A stretch of 64,000 nucleotides of DNA from Guyparkeria sp016278265. Lineage in GTDB: Bacteria > Pseudomonadota > Gammaproteobacteria > Halothiobacillales > Halothiobacillaceae. Below the pieces are notes generated by a model that worked only from the letters and a program-made list of their open reading frames with translations, was not told the origin of the DNA and did not search any database. The stretch is taken from NCBI RefSeq assembly GCF_044582145.1, contig NZ_JBDODO010000010.1. One strand, 5' to 3'. Position 1 is the first letter of the stretch, and each line of letters begins with the position of its first letter. Below, piece by piece: positions 53,837-63,793 of the stretch. The position numbers and the translations under genes are program-made.

Positions 53837-56071
53837 TCATCCGCTTTGGCGCCACTCCCTGTCGTCACTGCCGGAGGCGCTCAGACGCTGGACCAGTCGC
53901 CGTTGAAGGTTGCCAGAGCGGCGGGTGACGCTGGTCACCGCGCTTTTGAGCACGGCCCTGGCCTGTGGGTCGGGCTCGTCGCCTGCTCGAATCGGCGAGA
54001 TCAGGGTGAACCGTTGTTTCGCGCGGGTAATTGCCGTGTAGAGCAGTTCACGGGTAAGGATCGGGTTGCTGCGTTCGGGCATGACCATGGCCACCCGAGT
54101 GAATTCCGAGCCCTGCGACTTGTGAACGGTCAGGGCAAATGCCGTCTCGACCTCGGACAGGCGCGTGGGGCTGACCCAGTGGAAGCGACGTCCGGGCCGG
54201 CCGGTGGCCCGGGCGGTAGCGGGTCCGGCCGGAAACACGACGCGCAGGCCAACGTCCCCGTTTTCCAGGCGGGTCGGCAGTGTCAGCCCCATGTCGCCAT
54301 TGGCGAGATTCAACTGTGCGTCATTGCGGGTCACGATCACCGGACGCCCCGGGTACCAGGCAGTCGATCGCCCGATCTGCTCGGCGGCGGGCAACAGGCC
54401 CTCTCGTGAAAGCCAATCCTGGACCCGGGCATTGAGCCCCTCGACCCCGGACACGCCGCGGCGCAGCGCACAGAGAAGCTGGAAGTCGTTATGGCGGCGG
54501 AACAGCTCGACCACCATCGCCTCGTCCTGGGGTGAATCCGGGTCGAAGCCGTCAGATTGCGCGGTAATCATCGACAGCCAAGGGCGCAACTCCTCGACCA
54601 TCCGTGCGACGAATCGATCGGAGTGATTCGCGCCGGGGTGGTCGAGCAACCAGTCGACCTCGCTGGAGGCCTGATCATCATCGGGAGCCCCCAGTACATC
54701 GGTCGCACCCGCGAGATCACCCCGATTCACGGCACGCGCCAGGGCGCCGATCGCGCTGTCTCCGGAGAAGCGATGCGAGACGCGTAGCGTGGCGATGTGT
54801 GCCTGGACTGGATCGGCCTGGATCGAATTGGCCTGGACCGGATCGGCATGGCCCGCGTGCGCCGCGTCGTCCGAGGTCTGGTTCGGGACCGGCTGGCCGC
54901 TGGCCGCCTGGAGGTAGTCGCGCAGTGCGGCGGGGTAAACCGCGCTATCGGCGTGGTGGCAAAGCTCGCCGAGCACGGCGCCGGCCTCGACCGAGGCGAG
55001 CTGGTCCTTGTCACCCAGCATCACCAGACGACACCGCGCGGGCAGGGCCTCGACCAGTTGCCCCATCAACTCCATGCCCACCATCGAGGCCTCGTCGACC
55101 ACGACGATGTCGAGATCGAGCGGGTTGTCCCGGTGATGCCGAGGTTTTTCCGCCAGCGGGCGGGTGCCGATCAAGCGGTGAATGGTCTGCACCTCATCGG
55201 GCAGGTGAGCGGACACGGCCGGCCAGTGCTCCGCATCAAAACCGTCGGCGCGGATGGCGGCGATTTCGCGCACCTTCTCGCCGATGGATTCGGCCAAACG
55301 CGCGGCGGCCTTTCCGGTCGGTGCGCACAGGGCAATCCGCGGCAGGGCAGAGCCGTTTTCGCCGCCCAGGTGCAGCGAGGTCAGCGTCGCCAGCAGCCGC
55401 ACCACCGTGGTGGTCTTGCCGGTGCCCGGTCCGCCGGTGATGATCGAGAACGGCTGGTGTGCCGCCAGCGCACAGGCGACCTTCTGCCAGTCGGTCGCAT
55501 CGGTATCGTTGCTGCCGGGATAGAGGGCGTCGAGTACCGGGCGCATGCTTTGTGGGGAAGGGGGGGGCACCGCGCCGCGTTTGGCGAGCCCCTCGGCCAC
55601 GCGGCCTTCCACCTGCCAGTACCGACGCAAGTAGAGCTGTGGCCGATCGGCCTCCACCAGTATCAGAGGCTTTCCCTCGTGGTCCTTGTCATCCTCCTGC
55701 CACCGCAGGGTGCGGACCGCCGGATGCTCGGCCAATGCCCGTTGCCAATCCGCCAGGTCGATACCGGCCAGCACGGCGGCCGGGGTGTCGGTCTCCCGGC
55801 GGGCTTTCCCCGTGGGCTCCGCCGGCGGCATGCGGAGCGTGAAGTCGGGGTTCTCCCGCACCGCCGCCAGATCCAGGCAGACATGGCCGCTGCCCCCCTG
55901 GTGGCTGGCCAGTACCGCGGCCAGCTGGGCCAGCGGGGCGGCCTCGGGCGCGCGATGGGCGAGGAAATCGGCGACCGCACGGTCGATAGGTCGCAACCAG
56001 CCGGCGGCGACCCAGCGATCGAGCAGGCGCCGTAGTGCGGCGTGATCGGTCAGGGCAGGGTGTTGGCTCAT
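53837..56071 (-). CDS. recD: Exodeoxyribonuclease V alpha subunit RecD
   Basis: A 744-residue SF1B 5'-3' helicase of RecBCD. Walker A GGPGTGKT is at residues 213-220, Walker B VVDEASMV at about 330, and the late motifs HKSQGSEF and YTAITRAKQR are intact. It is larger than E. coli RecD (608) because of a polar insert around residues 395-430 that includes three tandem 15-base repeats (54803-54847), and a longer C-terminus. ATG 56071 overlaps the recB stop (ATGA). Confidence 0.92.
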   Translation of the reverse strand: MSQHPALTDHAALRRLLDRWVAAGWLRPIDRAVADFLAHRAPEAAPLAQLAAVLASHQGGSGHVCLDLAAVRENPDFTLRMPPAEPTGKARRETDTPAAVLAGIDLADWQRALAEHPAVRTLRWQEDDKDHEGKPLILVEADRPQLYLRRYWQVEGRVAEGLAKRGAVPPPSPQSMRPVLDALYPGSNDTDATDWQKVACALAAHQPFSIITGGPGTGKTTTVVRLLATLTSLHLGGENGSALPRIALCAPTGKAAARLAESIGEKVREIAAIRADGFDAEHWPAVSAHLPDEVQTIHRLIGTRPLAEKPRHHRDNPLDLDIVVVDEASMVGMELMGQLVEALPARCRLVMLGDKDQLASVEAGAVLGELCHHADSAVYPAALRDYLQAASGQPVPNQTSDDAAHAGHADPVQANSIQADPVQAHIATLRVSHRFSGDSAIGALARAVNRGDLAGATDVLGAPDDDQASSEVDWLLDHPGANHSDRFVARMVEELRPWLSMITAQSDGFDPDSPQDEAMVVELFRRHNDFQLLCALRRGVSGVEGLNARVQDWLSREGLLPAAEQIGRSTAWYPGRPVIVTRNDAQLNLANGDMGLTLPTRLENGDVGLRVVFPAGPATARATGRPGRRFHWVSPTRLSEVETAFALTVHKSQGSEFTRVAMVMPERSNPILTRELLYTAITRAKQRFTLISPIRAGDEPDPQARAVLKSAVTSVTRRSGNLQRRLVQRLSASGSDDREWRQSG
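54803..54847. repeat. 3 x 15-bp in-frame tandem repeat in recD
   Basis: Three imperfect copies of CTGGAYYGGATCGGC-like units occupy 54803-54817, 54818-54832 and 54833-54847. On the coding strand each encodes a variant of ADPVQ (residues about 409-423). Multiples of 3 keep the frame. Confidence 0.85.
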
Positions 56072-59000
56072 GCCACCGCCTCCTCGTTACCGGTAAAGAG
56101 AGTATCGAGTGCTTCGATCAGTTCCCGGGGCGGGCGACAGGTATAGACGCCCGCATTGTTGGGCGCATCGGTGGCCGACCGGATGCCGCGGAGGAAGACG
56201 TAGGCGGCACCACCGACATGGCGGTCGTAGTCGTAATCGGGCAAGCGGTCGGACAAATGCCGATGCAGGGCAACGAGATAGAGCACGAACTGCAGGTCGT
56301 AACGCGACGCGAGGACGGCGTCTTCCAGTGCCTCGGGGGTATAGGCCTCTTGGTCGGGTCCCAGCCAGTTGGATTTCCAGTCGATCAGGTAATAGCGCCC
56401 TTCATGCTCGATGGTCAGATCGATAAAGCCCTTGAGCATGCCGTTGATGGCCTGACCGGAGAGCGAGGGTCGATCCCGGCCCGGGGCGACGTGTTCGCGG
56501 ACCAGGCGGTCGAGCGACCCGAGGTCGGCGCCTTCCACCGCGAACCAGAACTCCATTTCCGCCTGGTAACGCGACGGCTCGGCGAGTACCAGTTCCTCTC
56601 CGGGGCCGGGCATCTGCCAACGCGTCGCGAGCAGGGTGTCGAGTAACACGGCGATCACCTCGACCTGATCCTCGTCGAGCTGGCGCAGGCCCGGATGGGG
56701 GGTGTGGGCCAGCAAACGACGGACCTTCTCGGGGCGACCGGCGCATTGGGTAAAGCCCTGGTCGGCAATCGCCTCGATCAGGTCATGCAGCAGGGTGCCG
56801 ATCTGTGCGCCGCGCGGCAGGGCATGGATGCCTTCCGGCGTGGGGGCGGGCCGGGATGCCGGCGCGGTGTTATCTGGAACATTCTGCGTCTCGAGGCGGA
56901 CTTCATCGCGCGCGGCCTCCGGGGCGGGCAGCGGGGTCGCGTGACCGACCGAGGCGGTGAGCGCGGAGAAACTCGAGATCCACCACGGCTCGAAGGCGCC
57001 GAAATGCGGTTGGCGTGGCCCGAGGAGTTCCGGCTCTGGTGGCGGGGTGAAACGGTGGCTGACCGGATCGCGGGGCTCGGGTACCGCCTCGATCTGGATG
57101 GCCGGATGCTCGGCCCACCGGGCCAGCCGGTCGAGATAGGCGGGGCGTTCACAGGTCTCATCCGGCTGGAAGCCGAGAAACTGACCGAAGGCACTCTTGC
57201 CGGGATTGAATGCCTTGGCGTTGCCGAACTTGACCGGCCCGGCCCCGAGCACACAGGCGTGCTCGGCGCGGGTCATCGCGACGTAGAACAGACGGATGTT
57301 TTCGGCAATCGAGTCCTGTGCCGCGCACTCGGTCGCCTCCTTGTCGGGTGCCAGCTCCCAGACCGTCCCGTCGTCTCGATGGCGCCGGGTCGGGTCGCCG
57401 GCCTTGGTTTTCTCGGTGCCCAGCAGGGCGATAAACGGCAGGAAGACGACCGGATACTGCAGGCCCTTGGAGCCGTGGATGGTCACGATCCGCACCATGG
57501 CGCTGTCCTGCTCCAGGCGGATCTCCTGCTCGGCCGCGCCCTCGGTCACGGCCAGGTGCAGCCGATGGATCAGGGCTGTCTCGCCGTCGACGTCCTGATC
57601 CGTCTGTTGCAGCCATTCGGCCAGGTGCAGCAGGTTGGTCAGACGGCGTTCGCCGCGGTGATTCTGGCGCTCGTCCGCCTCCAGCAGTCGGGCGGGGATG
57701 GCGAAGTGGTGCAACAGGCCCATGACCGCGGCGAGTACCCCCTGCGATTGCCATGTCTGGTGCCATTCGTGAAACCGCTGGCAGATGGCGTCAAAGCGCG
57801 TTTCGTCGCGAAGATATGCCTCCAGCTCGTCCAGCGGCAGGGCCATGCTGGCCGTGGCGACCGCCTGGCGAATCCGATCGCTGCGGGACGGCTCGGCCAG
57901 TGCCTCCAGCCAGATCAGCATGTCGGCGGCCTCGGCCGAGTCGAATACCGATGAGCGCTCGGACAGGAATACCGCCGGCACGCCGAAGTCCGCCAGCACC
58001 CGGCGCATCAACTTGCCTTCGTCCTGCTTTCGAACCAGCACGGCAATATCGCGTGGCTCGATGCCCTGACGTGGTCCGTCATCGGTCTGAAAACCGCAGG
58101 TACCGGCCTGACCGGCGTTGAGCATCGCGGCGATCTCGCCGGCCGCGCGAACCGCCAGTTGCTCGCGAAAGATACCGCTGGTCCATTGTTTCTCCGCTGG
58201 CGACGTCCACAGGGTCAGTGCCGGCACCTCGCCGTCACGGCGTTCGTCGATCAGGCGACTGTCGCGTCCCTTGGCCTGGACCGACTCGAAGGGCAGCGGC
58301 GATCGCTCGCCCTCGCCCTCGTCTTCGCCCTCGCCCTTGCCTTGGGCCGGGAAGCGAAACGCCCCATCGGGATGTTGATCGGCAATGGCAAACAGGTGGT
58401 TGACGGCCCCGACCAGCGCCTCGGTCGAGCGGAAGTTGCAGGGCAGGCTGGCGTGTCGTCCCTCGGTCGCCCGACGGGCGGTGAGGTAGCTGTGGATATC
58501 GGCGCCGCGAAAGCTGTAGATCGCCTGCTTGGGGTCGCCGATCAGCACAATGGCATGCTCGTCCGACTCCGGTGGCGCCTCGCCCAGTGGGTAGATAGCC
58601 GAGAAGATCGCGTACTGCAGCGGGTCGGTGTCCTGGAACTCGTCGATCAGGGCCACCGGATACTGGGCGCGCACCGCCTCGATCATGCCCCGGGCGTTCG
58701 GGTTGCGGCTCGAATCGACCGCCTCGCGCATCTGGATCAGCATGTCGTCGAAGCCCATGGCCCGGCGGGCGGCTAGCAGGTCCGCGATGCGCTCCCGGAT
58801 CCACAGGGCGGCGAAGCCCTGGATCAGGGGTTTGATTTCCTTGGTTTGCCGGTCGAGTCCTTCCAGCGCTTGCTTCCAATCGGCGATCGCATCCAGTGCC
58901 GGGTGCGTTGGCGGTTCGTGGCCCTTTTTCGTCTTCGGCGCGGCGAGCTTCCGGCGATCGGTGTCACTGAGTGTTCCCTCGCCGGCGGCCCAGGCATCGA

Positions 59001-59898
59001 TTTGGCCCAGCCATGCTTCAAGTTCCTCGGCCGTTTCCTTCTCGGGGTGGCTCGTCTTGTTCAATCCGTCGCGCGCGGCATTCCAGAGCGCATGCAGCGC
59101 CCCGACATCGGCCTGCCAGGCCTGGCGGGCACGGTCCTCGGCCGCCTCGGCGCGTTTCTGATCGCCGGCCAGTCGGCCGAGCAAGTCGGCCGGGGCGGGC
59201 AGGTTGGCGGAGGAAGCGGCCGTCACATCACCGATCGCGAGCGGGCTGCCGTCGCGTTTGATCAAATCCCGGACCTGGGACTTGAGCTTGCCCGGCGTTT
59301 CCACGAGCCTTGCGAACTGCTGGGCGAGGCGCTGGTCGGTTTGTGCCAACGGGTAGCCGTGGGTGCGCCAGAAGTCCCGGATGGCGTCACCGATCACCGG
59401 ATCAAGATCGGTGACCAGTTCCTGCTCGAACAGGGCGCCACTGTGGAAGGCGTGCTCGCGCAGCATGCGCTGGCAGAAGCCGTGTATGGTGAAGATCGCC
59501 GCCTCGTCCATCCATTCCGCCGCGCGTTGCAGTAGGAAGGCCCCCTGGACGCGCTCCGTCTCGCTGAACTCCTCGTAGAGGTTGCGCAGCGGGGTGTCGA
59601 TTTGTGCCAACGGATTGTCAACGTTTGTCGGTATGCGGCTGCCGGCGAACAACCAGGCGGCTTGTTGCAGGCGGCTGCGAATCCGGTCGCGCAGTTCGGC
59701 AACCGCCGCCTCGGTGAAGGTGCTGACCAGGATTTCCGGTGGGGTCAGTGGCCGGGCGTCCCGCTGGTCGGGGCCACGATGACCCAGGACCAGTCGCAGG
59801 TAGAGCAACGAGATGGTGAAGGTCTTGCCGGTGCCGGCGCTGGCCTCGATCAGGCGGCTGCCCCGCAGGGGGAAGGTGATCGGGTCGAGTTGGTTCAT
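56068..59898 (-). CDS. recB: Exodeoxyribonuclease V beta subunit RecB
   Basis: A 1276-residue helicase-nuclease. Walker A ASAGTGKTFT is at about residues 18-27, Walker B LIDEFQDTDPLQY mid-protein, HGSKGLQYPVVFLPF and FYVAMTRAEHA are late helicase motifs. The C-terminal RecB nuclease has FIDLTIEHEGRYYLIDWKS, with DWK in place of the usual DYK. ATG 59898 (MNQLDPITFPL) is chosen and overlaps the recC stop (ATGA); the frame is open far upstream. A GEGEDEGEGE low-complexity insert lies at about residues 520-531. Confidence 0.94.
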   Translation of the reverse strand: MNQLDPITFPLRGSRLIEASAGTGKTFTISLLYLRLVLGHRGPDQRDARPLTPPEILVSTFTEAAVAELRDRIRSRLQQAAWLFAGSRIPTNVDNPLAQIDTPLRNLYEEFSETERVQGAFLLQRAAEWMDEAAIFTIHGFCQRMLREHAFHSGALFEQELVTDLDPVIGDAIRDFWRTHGYPLAQTDQRLAQQFARLVETPGKLKSQVRDLIKRDGSPLAIGDVTAASSANLPAPADLLGRLAGDQKRAEAAEDRARQAWQADVGALHALWNAARDGLNKTSHPEKETAEELEAWLGQIDAWAAGEGTLSDTDRRKLAAPKTKKGHEPPTHPALDAIADWKQALEGLDRQTKEIKPLIQGFAALWIRERIADLLAARRAMGFDDMLIQMREAVDSSRNPNARGMIEAVRAQYPVALIDEFQDTDPLQYAIFSAIYPLGEAPPESDEHAIVLIGDPKQAIYSFRGADIHSYLTARRATEGRHASLPCNFRSTEALVGAVNHLFAIADQHPDGAFRFPAQGKGEGEDEGEGERSPLPFESVQAKGRDSRLIDERRDGEVPALTLWTSPAEKQWTSGIFREQLAVRAAGEIAAMLNAGQAGTCGFQTDDGPRQGIEPRDIAVLVRKQDEGKLMRRVLADFGVPAVFLSERSSVFDSAEAADMLIWLEALAEPSRSDRIRQAVATASMALPLDELEAYLRDETRFDAICQRFHEWHQTWQSQGVLAAVMGLLHHFAIPARLLEADERQNHRGERRLTNLLHLAEWLQQTDQDVDGETALIHRLHLAVTEGAAEQEIRLEQDSAMVRIVTIHGSKGLQYPVVFLPFIALLGTEKTKAGDPTRRHRDDGTVWELAPDKEATECAAQDSIAENIRLFYVAMTRAEHACVLGAGPVKFGNAKAFNPGKSAFGQFLGFQPDETCERPAYLDRLARWAEHPAIQIEAVPEPRDPVSHRFTPPPEPELLGPRQPHFGAFEPWWISSFSALTASVGHATPLPAPEAARDEVRLETQNVPDNTAPASRPAPTPEGIHALPRGAQIGTLLHDLIEAIADQGFTQCAGRPEKVRRLLAHTPHPGLRQLDEDQVEVIAVLLDTLLATRWQMPGPGEELVLAEPSRYQAEMEFWFAVEGADLGSLDRLVREHVAPGRDRPSLSGQAINGMLKGFIDLTIEHEGRYYLIDWKSNWLGPDQEAYTPEALEDAVLASRYDLQFVLYLVALHRHLSDRLPDYDYDRHVGGAAYVFLRGIRSATDAPNNAGVYTCRPPRELIEALDTLFTGNEEAVA
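58306..58341. repeat. 6-bp repeat tract in recB
   Basis: CTCGCC-type hexamers repeat about six times with small changes. On the coding strand they encode alternating Gly and Glu/Asp. The tract sits between helicase motifs, so it is probably a surface loop. Confidence 0.75.
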
Positions 59899-62800
59899 GC
59901 CTCTCCCTCGGTCAGCAGACCTTTTTGATGCTCGCCGCGGGTGGTCTTTGCCAACGGCAGATAGATCGATTGGGCGAGCCCGTCGAAATCCGGTTGGGCC
60001 GCGAGAGTGTTGAAATCGGGCCACAATCGCGTCAGGTCGGCATCGTACTGGGCGCTGCCTTCGAAGGCCGCCCGGGCCGAACTCCGGCGTTTGAAATCGT
60101 CCTTGGCCGTCAGCCAGGCGATCTGGGTGCGCGGCTCGGCCGGCAATGGCTCGCGGCTGGCGCGGTGCCAACAGGCGATCAATGCCAGCAAGTGGGCGCG
60201 GGCGGCCTCCGGGGCGAGCGGTTGCATCGCGACCGGCCGTTCGCTGAGCGCTTCCCGGTGCGCGTCCGACTCGCTGATCAGGAAGGTGGTCGCCGGCCGG
60301 CCCGAGAGCTGGGCGGCCAGGTGGTAGGGCCATTCCCCGACGAGCCGATGCCATTTCAGCTCCTTGCCCTTGTGCAAGGCGCCCGGAACGAGCTTCAGGC
60401 GGACCGCGCCATCGTCACCGAGACGGATATCGTTGATCTCGCCGGTCAGCACTTCGTCGCCACTTCCCGAAAGGTGCTCGGCCGGATGGAACCCCGCCAG
60501 GGTCTCGGGGTAACGGGTCTGAAAGGCCGCCCAGGTCTGGAGTTGGCGACTGACGGCCTCGCCATGCTCGCGGCGCAGCGGCTCATCGAAGGGTGGCAGG
60601 GGTAATTGCCCGCTACCGGCGATGCGCTGCAAGGCGTCGTCGATCCACTCGGGCAGGCGTTGCTCGAGGAGTTCGGGCGTCAGTGTTTCCACCGGCTCGC
60701 GAGTCAGGCGAATGACCACCCGATCGAGCAATTGCGCACTGAGTTGCGATTCACCCAGTGCATCGAGTGCAAATGGCTCGTCGTCCTCCGGCAGGCTGAT
60801 CTGCCGGCGCGGCGGGACGTCGAGATGGCGGCCGAGATAGACGCGCCAGGGTTTTTTCAGTAGTTGGGCGAGATCGGCAAGCGAGGGCGGAGGCGACTCG
60901 TCGCTTTCGGTCAGGGGTGAGTTGGCCAGGCTGGGCTCGAGGGCATCGTGAACCTGGTGCCATTCGGTGGCGTAACTGAACAGCTCGGGGTGCTCCGGGG
61001 CGAAGTAGTCCCGACTGAAGGCCTGCAGCGGATGCTCGGTCGTCAGTGCCTGGGATGCCTTCCCATCACCCGGGCCATCACCCGCGCCATCACCCGCGCC
61101 ATCACCCTGGGCATGGTCCTGACCGGCGACCGACCAGCCGCGGTCGATGTGGTCGCGCAGCTGGTTGACTAGCACCGATGCCGGTCGCTCGTGATTGTCG
61201 CGGATATCGCGGCCCACCCAGCTGATCCACAGCCGGTCGCGGGCCGAAAGCAGGGCCTCGAGGAACAGGTAGCGGTCGTCCTCGCGCCGGGAGCGGTCGC
61301 CCGGACGGTAACGCCCGCTCATCAGGTCGAAGTCCGCTGCCGGCTGGCGGCGCGGATAGGCCTCGTCGCTCATCCCGAGCAGGTAGACCTGGCGAAACGG
61401 GATGGCGCGCATGGGCATGAGCGTGGCGAAATTCACCGCACCGACCAGGAATCGTTGGTTGAGGCGGTGCTCGTCCAGGCGATCGAGCCAGGCACTGCGA
61501 GCCGTCTCGATACCGATCGGCTGATCGAAGGCCGCCGAGCGGCAGTCCTCGAGCCAACCGGTCGTGGCGTCTAGCACACGGTCGCGCAGACTGGCGGCCG
61601 ACTCGCGTGCGGCCAGCGGGTTGGTCTCGTCCTCGTTCGGTGGGATGGCGTCGGGGGCAAAGAACGTATCGACCAGCTCCTCGAAGCAGGCCGCCCAGCC
61701 CTTGGGGGAGTGGCTTTCCCCGAGAATATGGCGCCAGCGCCCGAGTGCGTCGACCAGCGAGTACAGCGGCCCGATCACCGCGGCGCTCATGCCGTCCATC
61801 CCGCCGACCGGCACGATGCCTTCCCAATCGTCTTCCGCGCCGGCCAGATAGCCGTACAGCAGCCGCTCGAGGCCGAAACGCCAGCTGTTCTGTTCGATGC
61901 CCGCCGGCAGGCCGAAATCGGGGCGGTGATCGCCGTCGAGTCCCCAGCGAATGCCCGCGGTCTCGATCCAGTGACGCAACAGCGCGACATCGTCGGCGGC
62001 AATGCCGAACCGCGCCCGTAATGCATCCACCTCGAGCAGGTCCATCACCTCGCTGGCCGTCAGGCGTGCCTCGGGCAGATGCACCAGCGTGTCCAGCGCG
62101 CGGAGCATCGGGTGCGTCTCGCGCTCGGGGCGATCGGAGATGGCGAAGGGCAGGTGACGTGGGTCGTTGCGATCGATGCGCCCGAATACCGCGCTGATCG
62201 CCGCGGCGTAGTCGGCCATGTCCGGCACCATCACGATCACGTCACGCGGGCGCAGCGACGGCTCGGCGTCGAATGCCGCCAGCAGTTGATCCTGCAGGAT
62301 CTCCACTTCACGCAGCGGGCTGTGGGCGATGGTGAATCGCAGCGAGGCATCGGCGGGGTCGATTCGGCGTGCCTCGGCCTCGATTTCGTTCATCGGGCGC
62401 AGGTCGAGCAGGTCGGCCTGAATCCGGCCGAGTAGGTGCACGGGCTGCGGTTCGTCGAACAGATCAATATTGAGCGCCTCGCTGCCCTGCTCCCGCTCGG
62501 GCGCCTGATCGAACTCGTCGACCAGGCGCACCAGGTCACGGCCCTGCTTGCCCCAGGAGGCCAATAGGGGGTGGGCATGCTGATGCAGGGCGTGATCATC
62601 GAGGGTCGCGTCGATCTTGCGTTCGGTGATCCGCCGGTAGGCGGCCTTGAACAGGTGCCGGTCCTCGACGATGTCGCCCCAGTAGTGCTTGCAGGGGTTT
62701 TGCAGGCAGAAGATCACCTGGGTCCAGCGGGAGATCGCGCCCAGCACCTCGAGCACCTGCGGGGGCAGGGCGGAAACGCCGAAGACCACAATGCGGCGCG

Positions 62801-63560
62801 GCAGCTCCGCCGGGCGTTCGGGCAGGCGGGCCGCCTGGTCGAGAAACGCGCGGTGTACCAGCGCCCGGCCGGCAAACCCGGTTGGAATGTTGCCCTCGTC
62901 GGTTTGTGGGGGATGAGTGCTGAGATCATCGAGAATCGCGCGCCACAGGGCCGGCTGCCAACTGGCACCGGCGGGCACGGTCGGGGCTTCTCCCAACGGA
63001 CCGGGCAAGGTGGCCTCGTCGTTGGCCCAGCGCTCGAGCCAGTCGGCGCGGTAGACCTGGTATTGGTCGAACTGGTCGGCCAGCCGAACGGCAAGCTGGT
63101 AGGCGCGGTGTTCGTCACCGGCAATGTAGTGCGACAGGGTCTCGAAGGCCGGATCACTTTCCAGGTCATTGAGCAGCCGCAACAGTCGCCAGGTCAGACG
63201 TGGCTTGTCCAGGGGGGCCTCGGGGGGGACGGCCTTGCGGCCCAACACGGCCCGGTAGCACTGCCACTGGAGCCGGGCGGGGAGCAGCAGGTCCATGGCG
63301 GTGGCGACACCCAATCCACCCCCATGGCCATCCCCACGGCCATCCCCATGGTCGCCATCCCGGCGCGATCGTCCCAGGGCCAACCGCAGCCACTGCGCCA
63401 TGCCGTTGCTCTGCACCAGGATGCGTTCGTCTTCCAACGGGGCGAGCGGCGCCCGCTCCAGCCATTGGACCAGCAGATCCCGAAGACCTTCGAGGCGGTT
63501 GCCCTGCAACACGATAAAGCCGGGGATGATCGGGGCGTGGGCGTCCGAGGAATGAGTCAA
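59895..63560 (-). CDS. recC: Exodeoxyribonuclease V gamma subunit RecC
   Basis: A 1221-residue subunit that recognises Chi and splits the duplex. Family markers: ILVQSNGMAQWLRLALG near the N-terminus, SVFGVSALPPQVLEVLGAI-like region at about 260, DVIVMVPDMADYAAAI near 445, and ISWVGRDIRDNHERPASVLVNQL near 770. ATG 63560 gives MTHSSDAHA. Two glycine/aspartate repeat inserts are present (about residues 67-79 and 817-832). First gene of recC-recB-recD; no ptrA is interposed. Confidence 0.93.
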   Translation of the reverse strand: MTHSSDAHAPIIPGFIVLQGNRLEGLRDLLVQWLERAPLAPLEDERILVQSNGMAQWLRLALGRSRRDGDHGDGRGDGHGGGLGVATAMDLLLPARLQWQCYRAVLGRKAVPPEAPLDKPRLTWRLLRLLNDLESDPAFETLSHYIAGDEHRAYQLAVRLADQFDQYQVYRADWLERWANDEATLPGPLGEAPTVPAGASWQPALWRAILDDLSTHPPQTDEGNIPTGFAGRALVHRAFLDQAARLPERPAELPRRIVVFGVSALPPQVLEVLGAISRWTQVIFCLQNPCKHYWGDIVEDRHLFKAAYRRITERKIDATLDDHALHQHAHPLLASWGKQGRDLVRLVDEFDQAPEREQGSEALNIDLFDEPQPVHLLGRIQADLLDLRPMNEIEAEARRIDPADASLRFTIAHSPLREVEILQDQLLAAFDAEPSLRPRDVIVMVPDMADYAAAISAVFGRIDRNDPRHLPFAISDRPERETHPMLRALDTLVHLPEARLTASEVMDLLEVDALRARFGIAADDVALLRHWIETAGIRWGLDGDHRPDFGLPAGIEQNSWRFGLERLLYGYLAGAEDDWEGIVPVGGMDGMSAAVIGPLYSLVDALGRWRHILGESHSPKGWAACFEELVDTFFAPDAIPPNEDETNPLAARESAASLRDRVLDATTGWLEDCRSAAFDQPIGIETARSAWLDRLDEHRLNQRFLVGAVNFATLMPMRAIPFRQVYLLGMSDEAYPRRQPAADFDLMSGRYRPGDRSRREDDRYLFLEALLSARDRLWISWVGRDIRDNHERPASVLVNQLRDHIDRGWSVAGQDHAQGDGAGDGAGDGPGDGKASQALTTEHPLQAFSRDYFAPEHPELFSYATEWHQVHDALEPSLANSPLTESDESPPPSLADLAQLLKKPWRVYLGRHLDVPPRRQISLPEDDEPFALDALGESQLSAQLLDRVVIRLTREPVETLTPELLEQRLPEWIDDALQRIAGSGQLPLPPFDEPLRREHGEAVSRQLQTWAAFQTRYPETLAGFHPAEHLSGSGDEVLTGEINDIRLGDDGAVRLKLVPGALHKGKELKWHRLVGEWPYHLAAQLSGRPATTFLISESDAHREALSERPVAMQPLAPEAARAHLLALIACWHRASREPLPAEPRTQIAWLTAKDDFKRRSSARAAFEGSAQYDADLTRLWPDFNTLAAQPDFDGLAQSIYLPLAKTTRGEHQKGLLTEGEA
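61063..61110. repeat. 4 x 12-bp tandem repeat in recC
   Basis: Four near-identical units of CCATCACCCGCG occupy 61063-61110 (two are identical). On the coding strand they encode (A/P)GDG repeats at about residues 817-832. The tract is in frame and could vary by slippage without a frameshift. Confidence 0.9.
63320..63360. repeat. 12-bp repeat tract near the recC 5' end
   Basis: CCCATGGCCATC, CCCACGGCCATC and CCCATGGTCGCC form three related 12-base units. They encode a Gly/Asp/His-rich loop (GDGRGDGHGGG) at about residues 68-79, between two conserved RecC blocks. Confidence 0.75.
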
Positions 63561-63793
63561 GACGTCATGTCTTCCGGTTAGTGTCTGGTCGGGAAAGTGT
63601 ATGGGATGGAATGCTGTGGGGAAAACGCGACAGTCCTTGTCGTGTCACTGGCCGACACTTTGTCTCTGGCCGTGCCTCGGATGAGCGAAGGTACGCAAAT
63701 CGAAACAAAAACGCATATGATTAGACTGTTGCGCTATGTTGACTATATCGCTCGGGGATCGGGCGACAATAGTTCAAGACGGGAGATCGGCGT

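Noticed and set aside
59899..60354. 5' extension of RecB
   Set aside because: It overlaps the 3' end of recC on the same strand in another frame; MNQLDPITFPL at 59898 is the proper start with an ATGA overlap.
61063..61110. CRISPR-like short repeats
   Set aside because: Units are 12 bp, contiguous without spacers, and lie inside the recC coding frame.
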